This document shows, piece after piece, positions 12,553-23,589 of a DNA stretch of 64,000 bases. The notes below the pieces were generated by a model that saw only the letters and a program-made list of their open reading frames with translations, was not told the DNA's origin and searched no databases. This DNA is from Gordionus sp. m RMFG-2023 (Eukaryota > Nematomorpha > Gordioida > Chordodea > Parachordodidae), in NCBI RefSeq assembly GCF_954871325.1, contig NC_088779.1, forward strand, positions 5,148,846 through 5,212,845, read 5' to 3'. The position numbers and the translations under genes are program-made. The stretch's first letter is position 1. The number at the start of each line of letters is the position of its first letter.

Positions 12553-15500
12553 TCATGTTTGTCTAGGATATTTGGGAGCAACGTTGAGCGGCTTTGACAT
12601 GGGTCTACCCCCCAAACCACAAGTTCCCACCCCAACTTTGCCTGCCTCCGATTCGGGTGTCGCGAAAATGCTTTTTTTGGTGATACCCTTTTTCATTTTT
12701 GTCATGGCCTGTGATGAATTTTGTTTAATAAATAAATTTTTTATAAAAAAAAATGAAGAGATTAAGCATTATATATTTTTCTTAAATAAAATTAAACTGA
12801 TATAGACACGTGTCCATTTATTCATTCCGACATCGGATAAATGTTTTAATCAATATAAATTAAGAAGTTCGAAAATATTCATAAATTAGTTGATTACCTT
12901 ATAGCCTATATATGTATACAAATAAAAAGTATTGATGAATTGTATTTGTAAAATTATATAAAGATGGCACGGGAAACCCGGTTAAGAAAGAGCCAAAAAA
13001 ATTGATTTAATTTTAAGATCCAAGCTTTGACTTAAAAGGAAAAATTCCAGGCTAGGCTGATTTTTAATCAAATTATATCAATTGGCCAGTTAGAAAATTC
13101 GACCTCTGCTGATGATTGGAAAAAAAAAATCAGAAGTTAATGGAATTTTTTTAAAAGTTTCGAATTTAATTGAATAAGGTAAATCAGGCTAAGAAAAATG
13201 TAATTCTAAAATCATAGATAGAAAATTTAGGCTTGAGGCAAATCAGCATCGATATTTATTAAGTATAAAAATAACATATAGTAGTGCTATAAACATTCTT
13301 TAAAAAAATGACGACACCGTTATTGCCATTTTCTTTGTAATTTTAATCTATAAAATGATAAAATATCTATATTTTTATCAAAATCCTTTAGATATTTAAT
13401 AATGAAGTAGTGCGATTTGAAATTCCAAATCTTTTCTAGATATAATATCAAGTGAGAATATGCCCACGTCAGATAAAGTAAAAATGCATATATTTTTTTA
13501 TTTTTACCAATGCCATGGTGAAATATTAAATTATTTAAGCTTCTAAAGATTAGTTTAAATATTTTCACAAATCTATCGTAAAAATTTTTTTTAATTTTAA
13601 AAGTCTATGCATTTTAGATGGTAGAGTGGGATATGACTTTTTTATATGCTTTTTTAATTTTGCGCTATAAAATTTGAAAATAGATACAAAATTGTAAGTA
13701 AAATTTTTTTCATATATTAATTGATAATAATTTTAGTTAAATGATATTTTATATAATTTTAGAATATATTAATTTATATTTATATTATTTTAGGTTATAT
13801 TAATTGATATTATTATAATTTAGAATATGGGATGATAAAGTTACTAAAAAATTTGAATTCTATATTAGTATTAGATGGTTAATCAACCATTAGTTTAAGG
13901 TAGACCTGTGCGCCGGCCGGCATTTTTGGGTATGCCGAAAACGCCGCCGTTTATGAAAATTGCGCCGGCGCGCCGCCGATTTTCATATCGCGGCATACGG
14001 CCGGCGCAGAATTTTTTTTCATATTTTATACCTTTTTATTCTAATAATTGGTCAACATCACTGTTGTAATTTTATTAATGCCAATCAGGATTTTAATGAA
14101 TTTTTATTTTCTACATGTTTTTATTATATAATAGGAATTAATAAATTAATAAATTAAAAATAGTTATTAAATAGCAATATATTTAAATTATATTTCACGC
14201 ACTCATTAAATTTTCTGTATTTATTTTTTGAATGTTATATAGCTCCACCATATTCTTCTACAATTTTAAAATTATAATTATATTGATGTTATTATAATAT
14301 TCACTCCACCATATCCTTCTACAATTTTAAAATTATAATTATATTGATTTCATCATAAAATTCACTCTACCATATCCTTCTACAATTTTAAAATTATAAT
14401 TATATTGATGTCATTATAAAATTCAATCGTTCAAAGTTACCATAATTTTACATATTTTTAAAATGGATGCATCAACATTTAATTAAAAAATCTATTGTTT
14501 GGAAATTTTTTGGTTTCTTACATTTAAAAAGAGATAATAAAATAACTTCCATAAAGTCGGACAAATTTTATTGTAATTCTTGCTTGGAAAAGGCTATTGT
14601 AGACGATGAAGATTCAAATAAGCCATTTTCACAGTATATTTTTTTTAAATATTATACTCTCATATTAAGCCAAAATCGTTAATAAATTCAAATATATGTT
14701 TTGTAAAATATAATCTAGCTATAGAATTCAAACTTTTCAATCAATATTAGCACAGGAAATTTGTTAAAACACTTGACTTCTGATCATAATATTAAAGAAG
14801 ATACTTATCAAAATCACAAGATTTAAAAAAATATTTTATATCCAAAGACAAATTCTAAAACTTCTAAAAAATAGCTTTTAGCAAGAAACTATGTGTTATT
14901 ATGTTGTGCTGACTTATTACCTTTTCAATCAATTGATAATATAGGAATGAAAAATTTTTTGAAGATATCAAATTTATAAAAATATTGATATATTATTCAT
15001 AATAGATCTACCTTTATGTTGTTTTTTTTTCTATTGAAATAGCATTAGCTGATGAGGAAGGTTTACAATAGTTGAATTTCATAGCCATGCTAATAATATG
15101 ATTTACACATAGACATGAATGATTTAAAATAATATTAAATTTGCCCTAATAACTAATTTATTGTTTGATATAAATTAAAGATATAATGATTTTCTGTTAT
15201 AAATTTCAAAATACTTATTTTTAGAAATATCAAGTTATCAACTATGATTCTGATTTGCCAGACAGGACAACACTAAGACGTACTGCTCTTAATGATGTTT
15301 ACCTATCAATGAAAGTATATGTACAAGAACAAATTAACTCAGGGCCAAAATTTTGCTCAATTACATTCGATATGTGGACAGATCAATATAGAAGAAGAAA
15401 CTATATTACATTTACACTTCATTTAATAAATGATAATTTTGAAATGATTTACTTTACCTTAGCAACTCATTATATAACCCAAAAACACACAGGTGAGACT

Positions 15501-18500
15501 ATTCTAACTGAGATTGAGAAAATAGAAGAGGAATTTAATTAAAAAAAAGAAAAAAATACAAATGGTTACAGATGCTGGGCCTAATGTTAGAAAGGGTGTT
15601 CGATTAGGTGAATATGAACACCACTTATGTTTGGGTCATGGTTTACACAATCTTGTTACAGTAGATGGTATTAAAAAGGTACCCTTTGTTGAAAATCTCA
15701 TCATAAGAATTAGAGAAATTATTACTGCTCTAAGATATAAAACTGCAGAGGTTGAATTTGAATTCGAGGCAGATCAAAGAAATTGCCTAAGTACAATAGA
15801 TTTAACATCAGACATGTTAGATCTTGATAGCACTGATCCATACCCAGATACCAATTGGAAATTCCAATGATAATAATAATAATTCCGCGCATATGAAAAC
15901 TTTAAAATTAAATGTCCCAACACGTTGGCATAGTATATTAATTATGCAAGAAAGCATATCGGGATTAAATAAGAATTTAATAAATAATGTTTTAAAAAGA
16001 ATTGGGAAACCTTTCTAAAATTATCAACCTATGAATCTGATCTGGTAGAAGAACTATTGGCATTTCTATCAAAATTTAAAGAAACTGTAGAATTTCTTTC
16101 AGCACAAAAAGGGCCTACGTTAAACTTGGCGTTACTTTTTAGAAGTGAAATTGAAACACATTTAATAGTAAATGATAGTGATAGTTCTGAAATAATTTCA
16201 CTTAAGGAAAATATGCTAAAAAAACTTGCGTTACGATTTCCGGTTTGTGATTTGCAAGTAATAATATACATGTATATTCATTTGTTTAATTTATTTTTTA
16301 TTTAAAAAATTATCTAGGTACTGGCTTCTCTTTTAGATCCAAGATTTCTAAAATTGACAATTGTGTCAAAGTATATAGAAGAGCAAAATTGCACAACTTC
16401 AGAATTTATAATAAAACATCTTAAACTTATAGAGAATGATGATATTAAGGTAGTAAATATAGCGACTGAGGATCAAGAGGTATTATCAAATTCAAGTTAT
16501 TTGACAAAACTGGCAAATAAACATTCCACAATTAACAATTATGATTCCACATTAGGTGACTTAGAACAAGAATGCCACATTCTACTTGGAAAACGACATT
16601 CACAAGAAATGGGTGTTTTAAATTTTTGGAGAGAAAAGAAGAGTGGACTTCCCAATCTTTCCAGGCTGGCGAAAAAAATTCTATGTATTCCGGCGACTAG
16701 TACACCCAGTGAAAGAGTTTTCTCTACCGCTGTGACGTTGAATTCGAGGAGGTCATCATTATGCCCGAAAAATTTTAATAAAATAATTTTTATACATGAC
16801 AATTATAAAATTGCAAAATCTTTTTTGAATGTATGAGTTTTCTTAAATAAAGATTAAAAAAATATGCCAAGATATGTGTAGTGTAGTGTATATTTTATTT
16901 TTTAAAAAAAAATTATATAAAAATTTATAACAGCGCCGATTTACGCCGCTTTTGTTGACGGCGGCTAAAAATCGGCGCGCCGCCGGCCTTTGATAAAATT
17001 TTTAAAAATCGCGCCGGCCGCCGATAGTTTTGTCGGCGCACAGGTCTAATTAGATGGTTAATCAACCATTAGTTTAAGGTAAATATATATGAATAGTGAT
17101 AAATTATATTTTTAATAGCATAGAGATGGAATTTCTGTATCATGCATAAGAAAAACTTGAAAATGCAATTAAATAAGATAAAATTGGGCACAAGACTTGG
17201 GTGCTTCTGGCTCTAAACTCTCATACAGATGGTATGATTACATTAAATTCATTGGAGCCAACAATAAAGGATAGAAACACTACTGATAATTTTAGTACCA
17301 AATAAATTATATCAAAGGCAAGTGGATTAAAATTAAATGTATTGTTGGGTGATAGAATGTTGACTCTCTTGGAAAGGGTGCCTTCTGAGAGCCAGAAAAA
17401 ATATATATTTATCTATAAATTTAACATTATTATAGATTATATCTCCAATCTATTTTTTCAAAATGAAGTAGCTCGATTTATCATACTCTGCAGTTTTATA
17501 TCTTAGAGCATTAATTATTTCTCTAATTCTTTTGATGAGATTTTTAAAAAAGGATACCTTTTTATTACCATTTACTGTAACCAGATTGTGTAAACCATGA
17601 CCCAAATATAAGCGGTGTTCATATTCACCTAATCGAACACCCTTTCTAACATTAGGCCCAGCATATGTGACCATTTGTATTTTTTTCTTTTTTAAATTAA
17701 ATTCCTCTTCTATTTTATCAACCTCAGTTAAAATAGTCTCACCTGAGTGTTTTTGGGTTATCTAATGAGTTGCTAAAGATAAGTAAATCATTTCAAAATT
17801 ATCATTTATTAAATGAAGTGTAAATGTAATATAGTTTCTTCTTCTGTATTGACTTGTCCACATATCAAATGTAATTGAGCAAAATTTTGGCCCTAAGTTA
17901 ATTTGTTCTTGTAAATATGCTTTCATTGATAGGTAAACATCATTAAGAGCTGTACTGCTTAGTGGTCCTGTCTGGCAAATCAGAATTAAAATTGATAACT
18001 TGATATTTCTAAAATAAGATTTAAATCATTATATCTTTAATTTATATTAGACAACAAATTAGGGAGAATTTAGAAAAAATAAATTTGTTAAAAATTTATT
18101 CTGGGTTGTAAGCTACACAGAAAAAGGATGAACAAATGAATATGCAATTATCAATTATTATATAAATCATTAATGTCTATGTGTAATCTTAATGTTAGCA
18201 TGGCTATGAAATTCAACTATTGTAAATATTCCTCTGTAGCCAATTTTCAATAGACCAAAAAAAAATAAAGGTAGAATAATTATAGATAATATATCAATTT
18301 TTTTATAAATTTGATAGCTTCAAAAAATCTTTAATTCCTATATTATCAATTGATTGAAAAGGCAATAAGTCAGCATAACATAATAGTTTCTTGATAGAAG
18401 CCATTTTTTAGAGGTTTTAAAATTTGTCTAGAATTTTGGTTTAGATTTAAAAAAATTTTAAATCTTGCGATTTTGATGAAATATCTTCTTTAATATTATG

Positions 18501-21500
18501 TTCAGAAGTCAAGTGTTTTAACAAATTTCTTGTGATAATGTTGATTGAAAAGTTTTGAATCTTTTAGTTAGATTATATTTTACAAAAAATATTTTTTAAT
18601 TTATAAAAGATTTTGGCTTAATATGAGAAAGTAATATTAAAAAAAAAATATATACTGTGAAAATGGCTTATTTGAATTAGAGATGTGCAAAAGTAGGGCC
18701 GGGCCTTTATTATTATAAACAATATTTATCAATTTTATATAACAACTAAATAAATATGTATAAAGCAGACACTTGCTGTGATATTATTTGCACTGCCTGG
18801 CCTAGATTAATTTTAAATATTTGGCCAGACCTGGTTATTTTTTTAAAAAAGAACTTGTAGGCCCGACCTAGGTATATTTAAAAAATTAAAATACAGCCTG
18901 GGTCAAGGCCAAGCCAGCAGGTACCTGGTATAAAGTATAATGAATCTTATACACATCATAATATAATTATATATTAACTTTTATGGAAAAATCCTTCCAT
19001 TTTTGTTTTTCGACTTCCCCTTCAGAATCAAGTTGTTTAACTCTTTGTGCCTTTTTTAGGGCTTTTTTCTTTTTTTGTTCTTGTTGAGCCTTTATTATTT
19101 CTTTCCTAAAAATAAGATTTTATTTGAGCTTTATAATATAAATAAGATTTTATTTGATCTTTAAAGTAAAAAAATTTTTTTATTTATAGCTTGATATTGA
19201 GCAAAAATAGTTAACTCTAGGGGTAATTAGAATTTATATAATATTTGCAAATAGTATTTATAAAGTATGACTAATATTTACACCAATAGTAATAATAATT
19301 TCTCCCTTGATGATAATATTTGCCCCCTTTGGTGAAGGTGATTATATTTGACCACTGAGTGGGTAAAAAGTATTCATAAAGAATAAAAAAATTTACCCCA
19401 TTAGTAATAATATTTTTCCCTGGTGATAATATTAGCCCCCATTGGTAAATAGAATAAAAAAATTTTTAAAAATGATATTAGCCTCCTTGGTCATTAAATA
19501 AGCATAATATATTTATATAGACTGTACATGTAAATAGGCTAAAATAAGATTGATAACATGTTTAAATAAAATTTAGTGAAGATGTACCGTAGAAAAGTGA
19601 CAATTGTTATAATCGTTATTTTTAAGGTTATTTTAATTTTATTGACGAAAATATTTTAAAATAAGTATTGATAACATGTTTAAATAAAAATTTAGTAAAT
19701 ATGTACTCTCAACTTGTCATAATCGTTATTTTTAAGTTTTTTGAAACAAATGGATTAAAATTAGTGCTATAATTAATTTTATAGGTTAAGAAATTAAAAT
19801 ACAAATATTTATTTTTTTTAAGCTAAAGATAATTTGATTGATAAATAATCAATTATTACCTCGACATTTTTTTTTCTATTTTTTCATAAAATTTGATGTA
19901 AATATTAATAAATTTTTTTATTAAATATTTTTAAAGGTAATTTTTATTCATATTAAGTGTTGTATATGAATTTTTAAATGTGGTTTTTGTAAATAATTAA
20001 TTTATGAGATAGCAGTAGAGGTGTTATTTGCACGACCCTAATTTTTAAAATATAAAAATTTCCTCCCTGCTCCTTTTGTAAAAAAAAAATTAGGCCTGGC
20101 CAGGATTTTTAGTCCGTACTTTATATATTCAGGGCCGGCCCGTCCTGGATTTTTTTAATGTTGTTTTATGTTAAATATGTTATCAATACTTATTTTAGCC
20201 TATTTATGTCAAAAAATTCAAAACTTTAAAAACTAAGATTATGACAATTGTCACTTATCTAAGTACATCTTCACTAAATTTAATTTAAACATGTTATCAA
20301 CACTTATTTAAACAAAAAATTCAAAAACTTTAAAAATAACGATTATGACAATTGTCACTTTCTATGGTACATCTTCACTAAATTTTTATTTAAACATGTT
20401 ATTAATACTTATTTTAATCTATTTCCGTCAAAAAAAATCAAAAAACTTTAAAAATAACGTTTATAACAATTATCACTTTTCTATAGTACATCTTCATATA
20501 AACATGTTATCAATACTTATTTTAACCTATTTATATCAAAAAAATTCAAAAAACTTTAAAAATAACGATTATGACAATTGTCACTTTTCTATGGTACATC
20601 TTCACTAAATTTTTATTTAAACATGTTATTAATACTTATTTTAATCTATTTCCATCAAAAAAAAATCAAAAAACTTTAAAAATAACGATTATGACAATCG
20701 TCACTTTTCTAAGGTACATCTTCACTAAATTTTAATTAAACAAGTTATCAATACTTATTTTAGCCAATTTATGTCAAAAAACTTTAAAAACTACGATTAT
20801 GACAATTGTCATTTATCTATGGTACATCTTCACTAAATTTTATTTAAACATGTTATCAATACTTATTTTATCATATTTTGTCAAAAAAATTAAAAAAACT
20901 TTAAAAATAATGATTATGACAATTGTCACTTTTCTATGGTACATCTTCACTAAATTTTTATTTAAACATACTATTAATACTTATTTTAATCTATTTCCGT
21001 CAAAAAAAATCAAAAAACTTTAGAAATAACGATTATGACAATCGTCACTTTTCTATGGTACATCTTCACTAAATTTTAATTAAACAAGTTATCAATACTT
21101 ATTTTAGCCAATTTATGTCAAAAAACTTTAAAAAAAATGATTATGACAATTGTCACTTATCTATAGTACATCTTCACTAAATTTTATTTAAACATGTTAT
21201 CAATACTTATTTTAACATATTTTGTCAAAAAAATTAAAAAAACTTTAAAAATAATGATTGACAATTGTCACTTTTCTACGGTAAATCTTCACTAAATTTA
21301 ATTTAAACATGTTATCAATACTTATTTTAATCTATTTTTGTCAAAAAAATTCAAAAAACTTTAAAAATAACGATTATGACAACCATCACTTTTCTACGGT
21401 ACATCTTCACTAAATTTTAATCAAACATGTTATCAATACTTATTTTAACTTATATTCGTAAAAAAAATTCAAAAAACTTTAAAAATAACGATTATGACAA

Positions 21501-23375
21501 TTCTCACATTAAAAAATATAATCCTTAAAAAGATCATATAAAATAACATCAAAAAAGTTTAATATAAATATTTTTTAAATTTATTTAAAAAAAACACTTC
21601 ATTTAATAAAATATAGATCATTTTACAAAATTGATAAAAAAAAATTATAAAAGATTTCACCTAAAAGATGTATTTACAAAGTAGATTGTGAAAATCACTA
21701 ATAATTATATTAAAAAGAATATTACATTTCTACAATAGCAGCATATTATTTTTTTTATAATAAAACAATATAAATAAAAAATATTAAATCATATCATGTT
21801 TATTTGTTGATAATAATAAAATATTTACATTAAATATAAATAAAATAAATTATTTTACTAATAAATAAATAATATGCTAGGCATCGATGCAAAATTTTTG
21901 ACTATTTATTTTGGCCAATTTTTAGGCTTAGCCTAACTAGGTTTAGCTGATTTTTAGGCTTAGCCTAATTGAGCTTAGCCAATTTTTAGGCTTAGTTTAA
22001 TTGGGCTTGATTTTTAGGTTGGCTAAAATTAACCAATTACGCAACACTAACTGTGATTTTTGAAAATGTAATATAATATATTGTTCATTTTTCCATAGAT
22101 GGGCAAAATTGTTTAGAAATTGTTGGATTCTACAAATAAGTGAATATATTTCCAATAAAATCAGATTTTTAAATTTAAAACACATACTCAAAAATTAGAT
22201 GTTGAATATCACATTTATGCTATCATGTAGTGTTGTTAAACAGCTTGTTTTTAGCCAATTTTTAAAAATGGCTAACTCAATTTAGCCAGATAAATATTGC
22301 CTAAGCCTCGAGATTTCAACAATATGTCTGGATCTTTGTTCCTTCTGTGAGCAAAATCTTCAGGCCTGGGTAATATTTGTCTGTATGAAGTTAGCCGTTA
22401 TTATAAATTGGCTCAAAACTAACCGTTTAACAAAACAACTAACATGTATAGGATGATTATTAAAAACCTTGTTTTGACTTTATCTTTAGTTGAGATAGAA
22501 TTTGGATTAAAAGGATTAACAGAGGCATAACTTGATGCTTCTATTGCTTCAATTTTTTGTGGTTTTAAATGTAGATTATTTAATTCTTGATTAAATTGCG
22601 TTGAATATGGTTTTAAACTTTTAATCTTGAAAAAAAATCATTTCTTTTAGTATATTATATAAAATATTACTATAGCCACATCTTTTGTTCCATATTTGGC
22701 AAAAGTAATAGTTGCATGTTTGCTATCAATTATCTCATCTATTATAGCCTCATAATAACTATAATATAAGCAATCAAATAATTAATAACTTTTAAATTTA
22801 CTTTCCATTTTTAGACCAAATTGCAAAACATTTATCTCCCACTTTCCAATCTATATTATAATATTCTTCTTCAACAACTCTGCGATTATGAGGAGGTGCA
22901 TCCTGCCTTTGTATCAAATCTAATGTTAGGGCAATGACATCCTACAAAAAAATATATTAAATTATTATGTTTAGATAATGACAAAGATATACTTTTGATA
23001 TTGTTACAATAGTTTTTATAAATTTATAAATAAATATAATTTCATACAGATGTCTATATCTTTTAACCTGAGTAAAATAAAATGAGCATTGGGCGTTAAC
23101 CTTAATCCATCTGATAAATAGTCAAATACTTTAAAATTTATATAAAAAATTTTATTTAAAAATACATCTTATAATTAATGAATAATTTCGGAAATTACTT
23201 CTAAATCTTTTTTAAGTTTATTTAAATCGTCGTTTTCCGGGTCCGTTGACAATGCAGCCTCAACCTTTTATCAAAATTTATTTGTATATTTTATTTGATA
23301 AATATTTAATAAATTTACTTGTTCAAACTGAATTTTGTACGAAGTTAAATTTTGAATCAATTCAACATCAGCCAT
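12553..23375 (-). CDS. SMNDC1: Survival motor neuron domain-containing protein 1 (splicing factor SPF30)
   Basis: Spliceosome assembly factor of the SMN/SPF30 family, nuclear, binding symmetric dimethylarginine on Sm proteins through a Tudor domain. Seven exons on the minus strand: 23319-23375, 23199-23264, 22802-22941, 22671-22758, 22468-22625, 18979-19105, 12553-12708. All junctions are GT-AG and the phases agree, giving 264 codons (human is 238 aa). The N-terminus MADVELIQNLTSYKIQFEQ is followed by VEAALSTDPENDDLNKLKKD. The Tudor domain is about residues 73-125 (WKVGDKCFAIWSKNG onward) and keeps the cage aromatics W83, Y90, F107 and Y110. A basic helix KKKKALKKAQR lies near 181-191, and the conserved tail KKSIFATPESEAGKVGVGTC near 223-242. 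The region between Tudor and helix (about 118-169) is longer and diverged. Introns 5 and 6 (3.4 and 6.3 kb) are filled with repeats; the other four are 43-257 bp. The gene looks intact. Confidence 0.95.
13870..13900 (+). repeat. 31-bp direct repeat, left flank of hAT
   Basis: A 31-bp sequence beginning ATTAGATGGTTAATCAACCA is repeated exactly at 17049-17079. It lies directly against the TAGACCTGTG terminus of the hAT element and contains an imperfect palindrome, ATGGTTAATCAACCAT. Confidence 0.95.
14243..14425 (+). repeat. 61-bp tandem repeat, three units
   Basis: Units start at 14243, 14304 and 14365 with CTCCACCATATCCTTCTACA or close variants and end ATATTGATG-TATTATAATATTCA. They lie just upstream of the BED segment inside the hAT, where a transposase promoter or 5' leader would be expected. 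Confidence 0.85.
14467..16836 (+). pseudogene. hAT transposase coding remnants
   Basis: Coding segments of the element at 13901-17048. BED finger segment 14467-14682, with SIVWKFFGFLHLKRDNKI then FYCNSC. Core segment 15255-15542. Next segment 15562-15870, with MVTDAGPNVRKGVRLGEYEH. Continuation in another frame 15860-16018, with LNVPTRWHSILIMQES. Segment 16054-16260, then, after a probable short intron ending TTATCTAG, 16319-16836 with LASLLDPRFLK and the C-terminal hATC motif LCIPATSTPSERVFS. The overall order and spacing are those of a BED-hAT transposase of about 650-700 residues. At least one premature stop and one frameshift are visible. Confidence 0.88.
17049..17079 (+). repeat. 31-bp direct repeat, right flank of hAT
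   Basis: Exact copy of 13870-13900, immediately after the right terminus CGCACAGGTCTA. Confidence 0.95.
17482..18678 (-). pseudogene. Second hAT copy, inverted and truncated
   Basis: The minus strand repeats the 14640-15750 part of the neighbouring hAT. The readable segment runs MVTYAGPNVRKGVRLGEYEH, LYLGHGLHNLV, IREIINALRYKTAE and then leaves the homology. Upstream in its own reading direction are the FDMWTDQ-like core and the start of the transposase. The copy lacks both TIRs, the dimerisation domain and most of the BED finger; its 5' side is cut off where the GC-rich MITE begins at 18679. At the site matching the TAA at 15541 this copy is open (AATTTAAAAAAG). Confidence 0.88.
18679..18930 (+). 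repeat. GC-rich hAT-type MITE inserted against the inverted hAT fragment
   Basis: Begins TAGAGATGTGCAAAAGTAGG with GGGCCGGGCC, has an internal GGCCTAGATT island, and ends among AAGGCCAAGCCAGCAGG. The left terminus is intermediate between the MITE consensus (TAGAGATCTGCA) and the autonomous hAT terminus (TAGACCTGTGC). It lies in SMNDC1 intron 6, about 50 bp from exon 6. Confidence 0.6.
19270..19500 (+). repeat. Degenerate short repeats in SMNDC1 intron 5
   Basis: Three or four imperfect repeats of GGTGATAATATTAGCCCCC followed by (A/T)TTGGT, with related TTTACACCAATAGTAATAAT motifs between them. Confidence 0.5.
19535..19760 (-). repeat. Two inverted units of the palindrome satellite
   Basis: Two copies of the unit forming the 20.2-21.5 kb array lie here in the opposite orientation. 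They are recognisable by GATAACATGTTTAAATAAA, AGATGTACCGTAGAAAAGTG and ATAATCGTTATTTTTAA. Confidence 0.8.
20030..20165 (+). repeat. Fragment of the GC-rich hAT-type MITE family
   Basis: Starts GAGGTGTTATTTGCACG and contains AGGCCTGGCCAGG and GGGCCGGCCCGTCC islands separated by A/T tracts. It sits between the inverted and direct arms of the satellite. Confidence 0.5.
20195..21510 (+). repeat. Satellite of about 114-bp units, twelve copies, each with a TGACAATTGTCA palindrome
   Basis: Twelve units, spaced 105-120 bp, each reading roughly AATAACGATTATGACAATTG, TCAC, a GGTACATCTTCACTAAATTT segment, AACATGTTATCAATACTTAT and a TTTAATC-GTCAAAAAAAT segment. The 12-bp perfect palindrome is kept in most units, with a few variants (GACAATCGTC, GACAACCATC). 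The short open frames here come from the repeat. The array lies in SMNDC1 intron 5. Confidence 0.93.
21905..22020 (+). repeat. Short tandem repeat, about 32-bp units, three to four copies
   Basis: Repeats of CCAATTTTTAGGCTTAGCCT followed by AATTGAGCTTAG variants. They lie in SMNDC1 intron 5, just before the MITE at 22228. Confidence 0.75.
22228..22441 (+). repeat. MITE copy with both termini, TAGTGTTGTTAAAC family
   Basis: Left end TAGTGTTGTTAAACAGC; right end ACCGTTTAACAAAACAACTA, its inverted counterpart. The interior has CCTCGAGATTTC and GCAAAATCTTCAGGCCTGGG. Length about 214 bp. It sits 26 bp from the donor end of SMNDC1 exon 5, inside intron 5. Confidence 0.7.
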
Positions 23376-23589
23376 TTTATATTTTTATGGTTTGTATATT
23401 ATATATACAAATAATTGACAACCTATCACTGTTACTGCTTTTATTAAATAATAAAATTAAACATCAAATGTTAAAAAGTAATGAGACAAAAATTAACAAA
23501 AAACAGGTATACTACTTATACTTAAATAAAATAATTTCAAAAATAAAATTCTTCAGGTTTTATTTTTGTATCATCCTTTTTTTCTTTCT

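Larger units (their letters stand above)
13901..17048 (+). mobile_element. hAT DNA transposon, full length but with a broken transposase
   Basis: A 3148-bp element lies in SMNDC1 intron 6, antisense to the gene. Both ends carry a perfect 15-bp inverted repeat, TAGACCTGTGCGCCG, followed by CG-rich subterminal sequence with many GCCGGCG motifs. Inside, on the plus strand, are the parts of a hAT transposase: a BED-type zinc finger near 14480-14610 (W, F, C-x2-C), a catalytic-core segment (FDMWTDQYRRRNYITFTLHL, then TDAGPNVRKG and CLGHGLHNLV), and a C-terminal dimerisation region ending ATSTPSERVFSTAVTLNSRR. The reading frame is interrupted at about 15541 (TAA, open in the neighbouring copy) and shifts near 15865, and part of the middle sits in other frames, so this copy is not expected to make a working transposase. 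The flanking duplication is 31 bp, not the 8 bp usual for hAT. Confidence 0.93.

Noticed and set aside
16029-16802. Minus-strand open frames of 80-87 codons within the hAT
   Set aside because: They are antisense to recognised transposase segments.
20345-21023. Short plus-strand open frames (74-87 codons) in the 20.3-21.0 kb region
   Set aside because: They repeat the same peptide every unit of the 114-bp satellite and have no protein character; they are by-products of tandem repetition.
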